The notes beneath the pieces were generated by a model. That model did no database searches. It was not told the origin of the DNA and saw only the letters and a program-made list of their open reading frames with translations. Below, piece after piece: positions 14,965-23,850 of a stretch of 31,503 nucleotides of DNA. Both the position numbers and the translations under genes were made by a program. Numbering within the stretch: position 1 is the stretch's first letter; each line of letters begins with the position of its first letter. Source of the stretch: DASUBN01 sp036500225 (GTDB taxonomy: Bacteria > Pseudomonadota > Gammaproteobacteria > Natronospirales > REEB76); assembly GCA_036500225.1 (NCBI GenBank), contig DASYCJ010000026.1:1-31503 (forward strand), written 5' to 3'.

Positions 14965-17043
14965 TCAGCGCGGTTCGGGTCTGCTGATCTTGGCCATCAC
15001 CGCGACGGTCGCGACAGCGGGCGCCGGCACCGGTGCGCTGGCGGTGACTTCGCCGATGCGGTCCGAGAGCCGTTCAGGCGTGCCATTCAGGCGCCAGTCG
15101 AACATCACCGTATGCGCCATCACCCGGTGCACGTAGTTGCGGGTCTCGGTGTAGGGGATGGTGTCGATCCACACGTCCGCGGCGAGCGCGCCTGTATCCG
15201 GCCGCCAGTCGTTCACCCGTTGCTCACCGGCGTTGTAGGCCGCGGTGGCGAGAGGTTCGCTACCGGAGAAATGCTGCAATAGCGAGCTCAGGTAATTGCT
15301 GCCGACCGTCAGGTTGGTATCCGGGTCTAGCAGCTGCCGCGGGCTGTCGAGGGTCAGGCCGATGCGCGCGCTCACCTTACGGCCCGTATCCGGCATGAGC
15401 TGCATCAGACCCAGCGCGCCCACGTTGGAGACCGCGTTCGGCTTGAACACGCTCTCCTGGCGGATGAGGCCATAGATCCATGAGAGGTCCAGGGCCAGGC
15501 GTTTGGCCGCCGGCGCCAGGGTGTCCTTGAAGGCGATGGGATAGATGAGCGAGAGGTCCTGCCAGCAACCGCCGTTGGCGAGAGTCGGGATCACCCGCGC
15601 GTACCAGCCCCAGCGTTGCGCCATGAGCGCCGCCTGGCAACGGGACGCGGTGGAGAGCCGGCGCGTGGCCATGCCCCATTCCGCATCGGCCTGCGGATAG
15701 AGACCGGCGTACACCAGTTCGCGGGCGCGGATGAAACCGGGCTGGGCCTCGAGCTTGCCGATGGTGCCGTCGGAAGGCTTGCTCGCTTGCTCGACGATGC
15801 GGTAATCGAGGTCCAGCCGATCCGCCGAGAGGAAGCCGTAGTAGTCCGGTGTCCTGGCCAGCTGCTTATATATGCTGCGCGCCGCGTCGTGCTGGCCCAG
15901 CTCTTCCAGCGAACGCGCCCGCCAATAGCGCCACTCAGTCTGGTTGCGATCGCGCAGGCTGCCGATATCCTTCAGCGCTTCCTTCCAGTCGCCGGCCCGC
16001 AGCGCCAGGCGCGCACGCCATTCCGGTATCTGCGGGTCCACGGAGTCGTGCACGTTGTTCAGGTCAGCGAGCGCATCTGGCGTCAGGTGCCAGGCCTGCT
16101 GCATGGCCAGCAGGGTGCGCATGTTGCGCGACTCGTCGTGACCGAAGTGGTAGTCGTGGCTGATCTCAGCCCAGCGCAACCGCGCTTCGTCGGGATCGTT
16201 ACGCGCCAACAGCTTCACACCCGCGAGCAGCATCTCCTGATAACGCGGCTCATCCGGCACCTGGATGCCGCGCAGCACCTTGGCCGGATCCACGGCCATG
16301 GCCAGCCACTGGTTGGCCCAGGCGCGATCGTCCACATTCAGCGTCGGTGCGAGCGCCGCCGCCGTGACGAAGTCGCGACCGATCAACGCCGCTTCCACGC
16401 GCTTGTGGCGCATATCCATGGTGATGAGGCCATGGGCTTCGAGGTGATCGAATAACGGTTGGCACACCTGCAGCGGCACGTTGGGCGTGAGCCACAGACG
16501 CTGCGCTGCGGCGGACCAGGAAGCTACGCTGTTGCCGCCCAGCACGTGCGCGCTCACCACGGCGCAACGCTGTGCCAGCGTCACTTCATAGCGTTCGTTC
16601 GCCAGCACCGCGTCCCAATCCTGGCGACGCGCGAGCGAGATCACCCATTCCTGGCGCAGTTCCGCCGCGATGGGGAGCGCCTGGTTCTCGTCCAACCACT
16701 GTTCGACGAGAATATCCGGCTGCTTGTCGAGAGTCGCTTCGAGATAGGCGTAGCGCAGGTATGGATAGAGAGGATAATCTTTGAGCGTCTCGAGATAAGG
16801 CGCGAGCGTCACGCTGTCACCGCGCGATGCGGCGCGCCAGGCGACCTTGAAATCGGCACGCTGCTGCATGAGCTTCGCGTTGGGATCGATGGCGGCGGAC
16901 CCCGCCTTCGCAGCAATAGTCACATTCGCGCGCGCGGGGCTATTCTTGGTGGTCGCGCGCGCCGCAAGGTCTCCGGCGGACGCCGACGACGCAACGGACA
17001 CTGCGAGCGCTGCCCACAGCAGACGGTTAAGTAAACACAACAT
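14965..17043 (-). CDS. slt: soluble lytic murein transglycosylase (Slt70-like)
   Basis: A periplasmic enzyme that cleaves the MurNAc-GlcNAc bond of peptidoglycan to form 1,6-anhydromuropeptides. The 692-residue protein has a signal peptide (MLCLLNRLLWAALAVSVASSASA), then a long alpha-superhelical region (about 50-480) of the U-domain type. The C-terminal SLT domain carries the catalytic Glu in IRQESVFKPNAVS, then GALGLMQLMP and the late AAYNAGEQRVNDWRP motif. The tail after about 660 is Ala/Val-rich and not part of the catalytic fold. Length fits the Slt70 family (E. coli 645) with extra termini. Its start is 79 bp from the divergent aldehyde dehydrogenase. Confidence 0.94.
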   Translation of the reverse strand: MLCLLNRLLWAALAVSVASSASAGDLAARATTKNSPARANVTIAAKAGSAAIDPNAKLMQQRADFKVAWRAASRGDSVTLAPYLETLKDYPLYPYLRYAYLEATLDKQPDILVEQWLDENQALPIAAELRQEWVISLARRQDWDAVLANERYEVTLAQRCAVVSAHVLGGNSVASWSAAAQRLWLTPNVPLQVCQPLFDHLEAHGLITMDMRHKRVEAALIGRDFVTAAALAPTLNVDDRAWANQWLAMAVDPAKVLRGIQVPDEPRYQEMLLAGVKLLARNDPDEARLRWAEISHDYHFGHDESRNMRTLLAMQQAWHLTPDALADLNNVHDSVDPQIPEWRARLALRAGDWKEALKDIGSLRDRNQTEWRYWRARSLEELGQHDAARSIYKQLARTPDYYGFLSADRLDLDYRIVEQASKPSDGTIGKLEAQPGFIRARELVYAGLYPQADAEWGMATRRLSTASRCQAALMAQRWGWYARVIPTLANGGCWQDLSLIYPIAFKDTLAPAAKRLALDLSWIYGLIRQESVFKPNAVSNVGALGLMQLMPDTGRKVSARIGLTLDSPRQLLDPDTNLTVGSNYLSSLLQHFSGSEPLATAAYNAGEQRVNDWRPDTGALAADVWIDTIPYTETRNYVHRVMAHTVMFDWRLNGTPERLSDRIGEVTASAPVPAPAVATVAVMAKISRPEPR

Positions 17044-17122
17044 GTCTAATAGATTACCGCGCGCCGGAGCCTCATGGATAAGCTCCCTAGGGTCTGCACA
17101 ACAATTTTACAAGGTCGTGCAC

Positions 17123-18487
17123 ATGACGTTTTCCAGCATCGATCCCGCCACCGGCGAGAAGCTCAAGGACTACGCCGAGTGGGACACGACACGTCTGGAC
17201 AAGGCCTTGGACGTGGCCGCCGCCGCCTTTCCCCGTTGGGCAGCCCTAGAAGTGGGCGAGCGATGCAAGTACCTGCGCGCCCTGGATGAAGCCCTACGCC
17301 GCAAGCGGGATGAATACGCCGAGCTCATGAGCCGAGAGATGGGCAAGACCCTGGCAGAAGCCCGGGCCGAGGTGGAGAAGTGCGCCGCCGCCTGCAAATA
17401 CTATGCAGACGAAGCACCCGGCATGCTGGCAGATGAAGTCATCGCGACCGATGCTCACAAGAGCCTGGTGGCTTTCGAGCCTCTCGGTACCGTGCTGGCA
17501 CTCATGCCCTGGAACTTCCCCTTCTGGCAGGTCATCCGCGCCGCGGCTCCGGCCCTCGCTGCCGGAAATGTCGTGGTGCTCAAACACGCTGACAACGTCC
17601 CCGGCTGCGGCCTCGCTCTTGAAGAAGCTTTCCAAGCCGCCGGCTTTCCGGGTGGCGTATTCCAGACCCTTATGATCGGCATCCCGGCCGTGGATCACGT
17701 CATCCGTGACGCCCGCATCCAGTCCGTCACCGTCACCGGCAGTGAGAAGGCTGGCGTCGCCGTAGGCAAGGCTGCCGGTGAGACCCTCAAGAAGAGCGTG
17801 CTGGAACTCGGCGGCTCTGACGCCTTCGTGGTGCTGGAAGACGCGGACATCACCCTCGCTGCGAAGCAGGGCTGCACCTCCCGTTACCAGAACGCCGGCC
17901 AAAGCTGCATCGCCGCCAAACGTTTCATCCTGGTGGATAAGGTGGCAGACGTGTTCCTGGAAGCTTTCCGCGCTCAGGCCGCTGCTCTCAAGATGGGCGA
18001 TCCACGCGTGGAGGGGACCACCTTAGGTCCACTGGCGCGCCTCGACCTGCGGGACAAACTTCACGGCCAGGTGCAAGACGCCATCGAACGCGGGGCCAAG
18101 CCCCTGCTCGGTTGTCAGAAGCCCACCGGCAAGGGTGCCTTCTATCCGGCCTCGATACTCGACGGCGTGCGTCCCGGCATGCGTGCCTGGAGCGAAGAGC
18201 TATTCGGCCCGGTGGCGAGCGTGATCCGGGTGAAGGACGAGACCGAAGCCCTCGAAGTGGCCAACGTCACCACCTTCGGCCTCGGCGGTAGCGTCTGGAC
18301 CAAAGACAAGGCGCGCGGCGAGGCTTTCGCCCGGCGCATGCAATGCGGCTCCGCCTTCGTGAACCGCATGGTCAAGAGCGATCAACGCTTACCATTCGGC
18401 GGTGTCAAAAAATCTGGCCATGGCAGAGAGCTCTCCGTGCATGGCATCCACGAGTTTGTGAACGTTAAAACCCTTAGCATTGACTGA
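17123..18487 (+). CDS. sad: NAD(P)-dependent succinate-semialdehyde dehydrogenase (Sad/YneI-like)
   Basis: A cytosolic aldehyde dehydrogenase, probably oxidising succinate semialdehyde to succinate. The 454-residue protein opens SSIDPATGEKLKDYAEW, close to E. coli Sad (YneI), and follows it throughout. It has PWNFPFWQV with the catalytic Asn131, VTVTGSEKAG in the cofactor fold, LELGGSDAFVVL with the general-base Glu228, GQSCIAAKRF with the nucleophile Cys262, EELFGPVA, and FGGVKKSGHGREL near the end. I start at the ATG at 17123, with AAGG upstream; the frame stays open further 5' but overlaps the divergent slt gene. The stop overlaps the next start. No GABA transaminase is adjacent, so the substrate is inferred from similarity only. 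Confidence 0.9.
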   Translation: MTFSSIDPATGEKLKDYAEWDTTRLDKALDVAAAAFPRWAALEVGERCKYLRALDEALRRKRDEYAELMSREMGKTLAEARAEVEKCAAACKYYADEAPGMLADEVIATDAHKSLVAFEPLGTVLALMPWNFPFWQVIRAAAPALAAGNVVVLKHADNVPGCGLALEEAFQAAGFPGGVFQTLMIGIPAVDHVIRDARIQSVTVTGSEKAGVAVGKAAGETLKKSVLELGGSDAFVVLEDADITLAAKQGCTSRYQNAGQSCIAAKRFILVDKVADVFLEAFRAQAAALKMGDPRVEGTTLGPLARLDLRDKLHGQVQDAIERGAKPLLGCQKPTGKGAFYPASILDGVRPGMRAWSEELFGPVASVIRVKDETEALEVANVTTFGLGGSVWTKDKARGEAFARRMQCGSAFVNRMVKSDQRLPFGGVKKSGHGRELSVHGIHEFVNVKTLSID

Positions 18488-19320
18488 TGCTCACCCGCCC
18501 CATCCCCAGCTCAGGCGAGCCCTTACCTGTAATAGGCATCGGCACTTGGGAGAATTTCGATTTCGCCTCGAAAGCCCCGGAGCGGGTCGCCCTCGCGCAA
18601 GTGCTGGACGTGCTGTTCGCGGGCGGCGGCCGTCTTATAGATAGCTCCCCCATGTACGGCAAGGCGGAAGCCCTAGTGGGATCCTTGATGGCAGATAGAC
18701 CCCTCCCATCAGATGGGCAACCCAAGCCCTTCCTCGCCACTAAAGTTTGGACCTCGGGCAAGCGCGAAGGCATCGCCCAGATGGAACTCTCTCTCAAGCT
18801 GCTCGGCACCCAGACCCTGGATCTCATGCAGGTGCACAACCTAGTGGACTGGCAGGCTCATTTCGACACACTCAAGGGCTGGAAGAGCGAAGGCCGGGTA
18901 CGTTACCTAGGCATCACCCATTACACCCCGAGTGCCCACGCGGAACTGGAGACGGTGATGCGCGCCGCCCCCTGGGATTTCGTGCAATTGGATTACTCGT
19001 TGGAAGACCGTGCCGCTGAAGAGCGCCTGCTGCCCCTGGCGGCGGAGAAGGGCATGGCTGTGATCGTGAACCGGCCCTTCGGTGGCGGCGGACTCATCCG
19101 CAAGCTGCGAGGCACGCCCCTGCCAGAGTGGGCCGGCGGCGCCGGCTGCAGCACTTGGGCAGCGCTGCTCTTGAAGTTCATCCTCGCCCGTCCTGAAGTC
19201 ACCTGCGTCATCCCCGGCACGGGAAACCCGAAACACATGCACGAGATCCTGGAAGCAGGCACGGGTAGTTTGCCGGACCCTGCAACCCTTAAGCACATGC
19301 GTGCCTTGGCGAAATCCTGA
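18487..19320 (+). CDS. aldo/keto reductase
   Basis: A 277-residue NADPH-dependent oxidoreductase of the AKR family with an (alpha/beta)8 barrel. The catalytic tetrad is visible: Asp and Tyr in LIDSSPMYG (about 55-61), Lys in FLATKVW (about 84) and His in LMQVHNL (about 117). VIPGTGNPKHMHE near 242 is the cofactor-binding region. No signal peptide is seen. The start ATG overlaps the dehydrogenase stop (TGATG), so the two are translationally coupled and may act on related aldehydes, one oxidatively and one reductively. The specific substrate cannot be named. Confidence 0.9.
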   Translation: MLTRPIPSSGEPLPVIGIGTWENFDFASKAPERVALAQVLDVLFAGGGRLIDSSPMYGKAEALVGSLMADRPLPSDGQPKPFLATKVWTSGKREGIAQMELSLKLLGTQTLDLMQVHNLVDWQAHFDTLKGWKSEGRVRYLGITHYTPSAHAELETVMRAAPWDFVQLDYSLEDRAAEERLLPLAAEKGMAVIVNRPFGGGGLIRKLRGTPLPEWAGGAGCSTWAALLLKFILARPEVTCVIPGTGNPKHMHEILEAGTGSLPDPATLKHMRALAKS

Positions 19321-19323
19321 TAT

Positions 19324-19749
19324 TTAGGTAAGCGGCTGCGACATGAAAGTCTCGCTGCGGTGTCTGCGGACTATCTGAGTCCACACTAAGGCCCCAAGCC
19401 AAGATAGCGGTATACCCTCTGCAACTACGGTGATGGCGTTCCAGCCATCGCCGATCTGCCAGTTATGCATGGTGCCGAACGTGCTCATCGCCATGCCCGC
19501 TACACCCATCATCACCGCGTGGGCCGCTGGCCGGATGGGCGCCAAGCGCGCCGTCACGTAGCCACCGACCAGGGTGTAGATCGTACAGTAGGCGATCACG
19601 ACACCTAAGAACGCCAGAGTGTGGGGCCGATGCGCGTCAGGAGAGGGGAGTAGATTCAGCTTCACCAGCACTGCATCCGTGATCACACAGAGCACCACCA
19701 AGGTCAGCAAGCCCGCCGAGATGGCACCTATACTGCGCAGGATCTTCAT
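19324..19749 (-). CDS. small integral membrane protein of unknown function
   Basis: A 141-residue protein with four likely membrane helices: about 7-27 (IGAISAGLLTLVVLCVITDAV), 45-67 (TLAFLGVVIAYCTIYTLVGGYV), 75-93 (AAHAVMMGVAGMAMSTFG) and 104-125 (AITVVAEGIPLSWLGALVW). The layout, with GGYVTARLAP in the middle, resembles small four-helix proteins annotated only as hypothetical. It converges on the aldo/keto reductase with 3 bp between stops. No functional context is evident. Confidence 0.75.
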   Translation of the reverse strand: MKILRSIGAISAGLLTLVVLCVITDAVLVKLNLLPSPDAHRPHTLAFLGVVIAYCTIYTLVGGYVTARLAPIRPAAHAVMMGVAGMAMSTFGTMHNWQIGDGWNAITVVAEGIPLSWLGALVWTQIVRRHRSETFMSQPLT

Positions 19750-19872
19750 GGGCCTAAGGCCCTCCGTGGCCGTGAGATGAGACGGCTTAAGCTTGCATCC
19801 GACTGCGCTGACCCGCTGGGATGCTCATCACGATAAGAGCGGACTGCCATTTCACCTAAAGCGTCATGCTCC

Positions 19873-19904
19873 AAAAAGAAGAAGGGCCGCTTGCGCGGCC
19901 CTTC
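19873..19904 (-). terminator. terminator of the DUF2914 gene
   Basis: A perfect 10-bp stem GAAGGGCCGC/GCGGCCCTTC (19881-19904) with loop TTGC. On the minus strand it is followed by TTCTTTTTGG, the U-tract. It starts 34 bases after the stop codon of the gene at 19938. Confidence 0.85.
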
Positions 19905-19937
19905 CCCCCATCCAGCCAGGATGCTCTCTCGTCTTTT

Positions 19938-20471
19938 TTACTTAGTCGCAGCCGCGGGAGCGGCTGAGGCGTCAGCCTTCTTATACTCGAAGGTCTTGGA
20001 CGTCATCACGTTGCCGGAAGCGTCCACCACTTCCACCTTCCAGGTGCCGAGCTTGGAGGGGTCCAAGGTCTTGCTGGTGTTGGTGCGATAGCGGCCAGAG
20101 GTCGGGGTCTGTTTGACCTCGGCCTGGGTCACGTCGTTGTAGCTCCAGCGGAAGGTCACTTCCTGGCCCTGCAGGTTCACCAGCACGGCGTAGAAGAAGA
20201 TGCGGGTCTGGTCGTTGGTCAGGCTGTCCAAGTTGTCCTTCGGCTCGTGGTTCTCCACGCCGGAGGTGAACTGGGCCTTCTGCACGGAACCCTGGGCAGC
20301 GGCCTTAGGCATAGCCGCGGCGGTGCTGGCAGGCGCGGCCATGGCCGGCTTGGCGGCGGGCATCGCGGCCTTGGCCGGAGCCGCGGCGGTGCTGGCAGCA
20401 TCGGCGGCGAACACGGAGCCAGCGATGGCGAAGAGGCCGGCGGCCAGCAGGATCTTGTTGACCTTATACAT
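19938..20471 (-). CDS. exported DUF2914-domain protein
   Basis: A 177-residue secreted protein. A signal peptide (MYKVNKILLAAGLFAIAGSVFA) is followed by an Ala/Pro/Met-rich low-complexity linker (about 23-62). A DUF2914 domain of about 100 residues runs from AQFTSGVENHEPKDNLDSL through IFFYAVLVNLQGQEVTFRWSYN to GTWKVEVVDASGNVMTSKTFEY. Function of the domain is unknown; it is a beta-rich, probably periplasmic or extracellular fold. AGGGAGA precedes the ATG. It has its own promoter and terminator and is divergent from an outer-membrane barrel-like gene, which suggests an envelope role. Confidence 0.85.
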   Translation of the reverse strand: MYKVNKILLAAGLFAIAGSVFAADAASTAAAPAKAAMPAAKPAMAAPASTAAAMPKAAAQGSVQKAQFTSGVENHEPKDNLDSLTNDQTRIFFYAVLVNLQGQEVTFRWSYNDVTQAEVKQTPTSGRYRTNTSKTLDPSKLGTWKVEVVDASGNVMTSKTFEYKKADASAAPAAATK

Positions 20472-20535
20472 ATGCAGATCTCCCTAGAGAAATTTTTAGG
20501 AATGTGAAGAAATCGTGGGAAGCCCCGCCGCCGAG

Positions 20536-20564
20536 TATATATGTATGGCATGTCGGCGCTGCAA
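20536..20564 (-). promoter_or_regulatory. sigma-70 promoter of the DUF2914 gene
   Basis: The minus strand reads TTGCAG (20559-20564), 17 bases, then TATATA (20536-20541). The predicted start is near 20529, giving a leader of about 58 nt. It lies in the 128-bp gap shared with the divergent barrel-like gene. Confidence 0.55.
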
Positions 20565-20599
20565 GGCGCAGACGCACCATACATAATGCGGAGTGACCG

Positions 20600-21328
20600 A
20601 TGCTGAAGCGCCCGCTCCTGCTGGGGCTCATCCTTCTGTTGTCATGGAAGACGAGCTTGGCCACACCAGTGTTCCCGCTGCCTGCGCTCACCGCAGCACC
20701 GCCCCAGGCTGCGACCACAGCGCCGCCTACGGCGGCAAGCAAGAGCGCGGAACCCGCCGCTGCGAATCCGTCGGCGACTCCGCCGTCTGGCACACCACCG
20801 CCCGCACCCAAACCGCCAACGCCCCACGGCCCGAAGTATTCCTATGTGGACTTCACTACCTTCCAGGCCCAGCCCTACGGCCCGGAAGACATCGGCCACG
20901 GTCAGCAACTCACCGCCAGTTACGCTCTCAGCGGACGCGCCTTCCTGGTGGGGGATTTCTTCCGCACCCATCACTCCTCGTTCATCACTAGCCGTTACGA
21001 CGTCGGTATCGGCATGAATACCGATGACACCTGGGGCCACAACTTCTTCGGCGAGGTCCTCTGGAACAGCGCCAGCACCCATCCCGTGGCGGCGCCGGAT
21101 TCCAGCGCCCACGGCTACGCCCTGGCCGTGGGTGTGCGCGCCATACCCATGGAGGGCGTGGAGCTCTATGCCCTGGTCCGCCACGATCAGAACAGCGCCA
21201 TCCTCAGCCACACCGCAGGCCAAGCAGGCGTGTTCTATGACTTGAACCGAACCGTCAGCTTAGGCTTCAGCTTCGGCGTCGACGCCATCGATAACGAATA
21301 CCTACTAAGCCTTCGCTGGTATTACTGA
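20600..21328 (+). CDS. probable outer-membrane beta-barrel protein
   Basis: A 242-residue exported protein. A signal peptide (about 1-21, ending SLA) is followed by a Pro/Ala/Thr-rich linker (about 28-77). The rest (about 78-242) has alternating polar and aromatic strands such as LTASYALSGRAFLVGDFF, GYALAVGVRAIP, VELYALVRHDQ and VSLGFSFGVDA. The last residues are LRWYY, ending in an aromatic residue as outer-membrane barrels do for BAM recognition. About eight strands would fit the length. I do not recognise a specific family. It is divergent from the DUF2914 gene and shares a bidirectional terminator with degQ. Confidence 0.75.
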   Translation: MLKRPLLLGLILLLSWKTSLATPVFPLPALTAAPPQAATTAPPTAASKSAEPAAANPSATPPSGTPPPAPKPPTPHGPKYSYVDFTTFQAQPYGPEDIGHGQQLTASYALSGRAFLVGDFFRTHHSSFITSRYDVGIGMNTDDTWGHNFFGEVLWNSASTHPVAAPDSSAHGYALAVGVRAIPMEGVELYALVRHDQNSAILSHTAGQAGVFYDLNRTVSLGFSFGVDAIDNEYLLSLRWYY

Positions 21329-21335
21329 CCTATAA

Positions 21336-21367
21336 AGAAGAAGGGCGCCGCGAGGCGCCCTTCTTTT
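21336..21367. terminator. bidirectional terminator between the barrel gene and degQ
   Basis: A 12-bp perfect stem AAGAAGGGCGCC/GGCGCCCTTCTT around GCGA, with flanking A's and T's that give a U-tract on both strands. It lies 8 bases after the plus-strand stop and 18 bases after the degQ stop on the minus strand, so it serves both genes. Confidence 0.88.
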
Positions 21368-21384
21368 CATCTCTCGACTATTTC

Positions 21385-22767
21385 TCAACCGCCTAAAGCG
21401 GCGTAGAACATCTGATCTCCGCGCCGAACAGTTAAGAAAAGCTGCTGGTTGGCTTTGCTCGCGGCATCCGCCGCCTTGCGGAACTCCACCACGCTCTTCA
21501 CCGGCTGCTGGGACACGGCCACGATCACGTCGCCGCTACGCAGGCCCGCCTGGGCCGCATCGCTGTCCTGATCCACGCCCGTGATCAGCACACCCTGCAC
21601 CTGGCCGAACATGGGCGAGTTCTTGTCCAGGTTCGCGACGCTCAAGCCGTGCAGGTCGGCTTCGCCGCCGCCCGCTTCCTCGTCGCTCTCCTTGCCGATC
21701 ACGGCTTTCACCGTCAGCGCCTTGCCGTCGCGCAGCAGGCCTAAAGTCACCTCACTGCCCACGCGCATCAGGCCGATGGCGTTATGCAGCGCCGTGTTGG
21801 TATCCACCGGGCTGCCGTCCACGCTGGTGATCACGTCACCGGCCTTCACGCCGGCCTTGTCCGCGCCGGAGCCCGGCGTCACCTGGTTCACCACCACGCC
21901 CGTCTGCTGTGTGATCTTCAGGCCCTTGGCGATCTCAGGCGTGAGGCTTTGGATGGTCACGCCCAGCACGCCGCGCTCCACCTTGCCGTACTTGATGATC
22001 TGCTCCATCACCGAACGCGCCATGTCGATGGGGATGGCGAAGCCGATGCCGATGTTGCCGCCGCTGCCCGAGAGGATCGCGGTATTGATGCCCACCAGGT
22101 TACCGTTCAGGTCGATGAGCGCGCCGCCGGAGTTACCCGGGTTGATGGAGGCATCGGTCTGGATGAAGTTCTCGTACTTGCCGTCCTCGATGCCGTCGCG
22201 GCCGAGAGCCGAGACGATGCCGGCGGTGACCGTGTGGGTCAGGCCGAAGGGATTGCCGATGGCCACCACGTAGTCGCCCACCTGCAGCTTGTCCGAATCG
22301 CCGAGGCTCGCGGCCGTCAGGTTATCCGCCTTGATCTGCAGCACCGCCACGTCCGTGTCCGGGTCCTTGCCCACCACCTTGGCGTCGAAGCTGCGGTTGT
22401 CCACCAGCGTCACGGTGATCTTGTCGGCGTTCTCCACCACGTGGTTGTTGGTGAGGATGTAGCCCTTCTCCGCATCCACGATCACGCCGGAGCCCAAGCT
22501 CTGGAACTTGCGCTCGATGGGCTGGTTGCCGCCGCGTCCACCGAAGAACTGCTGGAAGAAGGGGTCGTTCATGAACGGGTTGTTCTGCTGCACCTTCACG
22601 TGCCCGCGGGTGGAGACGTTCACCACCGCCGGGCTTACGCGCTTCACGATGGGCGCGAGGGAGGGCACTGCCTGGCCACCGACCACAGGAGGCGGCGTGT
22701 GGGCGAAGCTAAGGGGGGAGAAGACTGAGACGGCGGCCAAGGCCGCGGCGAGGGCGAGGCGTTTCAT
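21385..22767 (-). CDS. degQ: periplasmic serine endoprotease, DegP/DegQ (Do) family
   Basis: An HtrA-type protease and chaperone for misfolded envelope proteins. From the ATG at 22767 it has 460 residues: a signal peptide (about 1-22), an LA-loop region with PFFQQFFGGRG, and a trypsin-like domain with His109 (NNHVVENAD), Asp139 (DTDVAVL) and Ser213 (GNSGGALIDLNG). PDZ1 starts with RGVLGVTIQ near 277, and PDZ2 near 370-460 includes GVLITGVDQDSDAAQAGL. A 40-residue upstream extension in the same frame looks non-coding. AGGA precedes the chosen start. The choice between DegP and DegQ names is arbitrary at this resolution. The neighbouring Hsp20 gene fits a stress theme. Confidence 0.93.
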   Translation of the reverse strand: MKRLALAAALAAVSVFSPLSFAHTPPPVVGGQAVPSLAPIVKRVSPAVVNVSTRGHVKVQQNNPFMNDPFFQQFFGGRGGNQPIERKFQSLGSGVIVDAEKGYILTNNHVVENADKITVTLVDNRSFDAKVVGKDPDTDVAVLQIKADNLTAASLGDSDKLQVGDYVVAIGNPFGLTHTVTAGIVSALGRDGIEDGKYENFIQTDASINPGNSGGALIDLNGNLVGINTAILSGSGGNIGIGFAIPIDMARSVMEQIIKYGKVERGVLGVTIQSLTPEIAKGLKITQQTGVVVNQVTPGSGADKAGVKAGDVITSVDGSPVDTNTALHNAIGLMRVGSEVTLGLLRDGKALTVKAVIGKESDEEAGGGEADLHGLSVANLDKNSPMFGQVQGVLITGVDQDSDAAQAGLRSGDVIVAVSQQPVKSVVEFRKAADAASKANQQLFLTVRRGDQMFYAALGG

Positions 22768-22933
22768 CGTATTGGCGTCCTTTGAAAGGCTCGTTGACTG
22801 GATGGAAGTATGGTGCAGGTCGGGGACCTGAGAGCTTAACGCGTGGGGGTAAAGACCGTGTACTCCTACAAAGCCCCGGCGTGGCACCTACCTTATAGAT
22901 GCTCCGGGAGGCGCGAGGGTCGCAAGCTCACAT

Positions 22934-22972
22934 AAAAAAAGCCCCGGCACGCCGTAACGTGTCGGGGCTTTT
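22934..22972 (-). terminator. terminator of the hsp20 gene
   Basis: An 11-bp stem GCCCCGGCACG/CGTGTCGGGGC with one G-U pair and loop CCGTAA. On the minus strand it is followed by a run of seven T's. It lies 68 bases after the hsp20 stop. The plus-strand side also has TTTT, so it can act in both directions. Confidence 0.85.
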
Positions 22973-23039
22973 ATATAGAGCCTGAGCGCCTCGCATACAG
23001 CAACCACGGAGATGCAAGTACCCAGACTTCAGCTGACTC

Positions 23040-23471
23040 TTAGTTCGCCTTGATCTGGATCTTTCTCGGAGCGGCTTTAACCGTCTTCGGGATGATGATC
23101 TCCAGCACGCCATGGCTGCCCTGGGCGCTGATGCCTTCCGCATCCGTGCCTTCCGGCAGGGTGAAGCGGCGCAGGAAGCGGCCGGTCTTGCGCTCGGTGC
23201 GAGTCCAACCGTCCTGCTGGTCGCGGGTCTCGCTCTTGCGCTCGCCCGCCAGGGTCAGCACGCCGTCTTCCATGCTGATCTCGATGTCCTTCGGGTCGAC
23301 CCCGGGCACATCCGCGTGGATCACGAAGCGCTCGGCCTCTTCCTTCACGTCCACGGAGGGGACCCATTCGGCGGAGGCAGCGCCCTCATGGGCGTGGCGG
23401 CTCGGGTGGCCCGCCAGCAGGCGGTCGACCAGGTCGAAGTTGCCCCAGGGTTGGTAACGGATCATGTGCAT
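23040..23471 (-). CDS. small heat shock protein, Hsp20/alpha-crystallin family
   Basis: An ATP-independent holdase chaperone that binds unfolding proteins. The 143-residue protein has a short N-terminal arm with RYQPWGNFDLVDRL. The alpha-crystallin domain (about 38-130) runs from WVPSVDVKEEAERFVIHADVPGVDPKDIEI through GVLTLAGER to GRFLRRFTLPEG and the conserved HGVLEIIIPK. The C-terminal tail has KIQIKAN, an I-x-I motif used for oligomer assembly. AGGAG lies 6 bases before the ATG. A sigma-32-like promoter precedes it and a strong terminator follows. Confidence 0.95.
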   Translation of the reverse strand: MHMIRYQPWGNFDLVDRLLAGHPSRHAHEGAASAEWVPSVDVKEEAERFVIHADVPGVDPKDIEISMEDGVLTLAGERKSETRDQQDGWTRTERKTGRFLRRFTLPEGTDAEGISAQGSHGVLEIIIPKTVKAAPRKIQIKAN

Positions 23472-23514
23472 GTTGAGCTCCTGAAAATATTCGGGTGGAA
23501 AGTCGATGACCCCT

Positions 23515-23542
23515 ATCTAGGTGCGGTCTTGGATTTCTCAAG
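23515..23542 (-). promoter_or_regulatory. sigma-32-like heat-shock promoter of hsp20
   Basis: The minus strand carries CTTGAGA (23536-23542), 12 bases, then CACCTAGAT (23515-23523), compared with the sigma-32 consensus CTTGAAA and CCCCATNTA. The -35 is good and the -10 is partial. The leader would be about 37 nt. The chaperone gene downstream makes heat-shock control likely. Confidence 0.45.
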
Positions 23543-23808
23543 CCCCCCGAATACCTGGAACCGCGTCGCCTCCAGCGACAGCCTTGGATCAAGAGGGCGA
23601 TAAACCGTCCTGCGGATGGGATCAAGTAGGGTGTGATTTGGAGGGCGCGTTCCGCCACGCGCACGGCCCCTTTGATCTTTGCCGGATTCATCAAATGCTC
23701 TGCGCAGTTCCCGATTACCTCTCTCAACCGAGGCGTCGGCAGCCGCCTACGGCCGGTAGGGTGATTACCCGACTTCCATTACAAGAAACTTTGTGATTAA
23801 CTCGCCGC

Positions 23809-23824
23809 ACCCTAGATGTTGTGT
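23809..23824. promoter_or_regulatory. upstream NrdR-like box
   Basis: The 16-mer ACCCTAGATGTTGTGT resembles the NrdR box (ACACwATATATwGTGT) and shares AGATGTTGTGT with the stronger box at 23970. NrdR is the ATP/dATP-sensing repressor of ribonucleotide reductase genes. It lies 161 bp upstream of that box and well upstream of the promoter, so it is the less certain site. Confidence 0.4.
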
Positions 23825-23850
23825 TGTCAGTTCGGTGTATCGGGGCCCTA

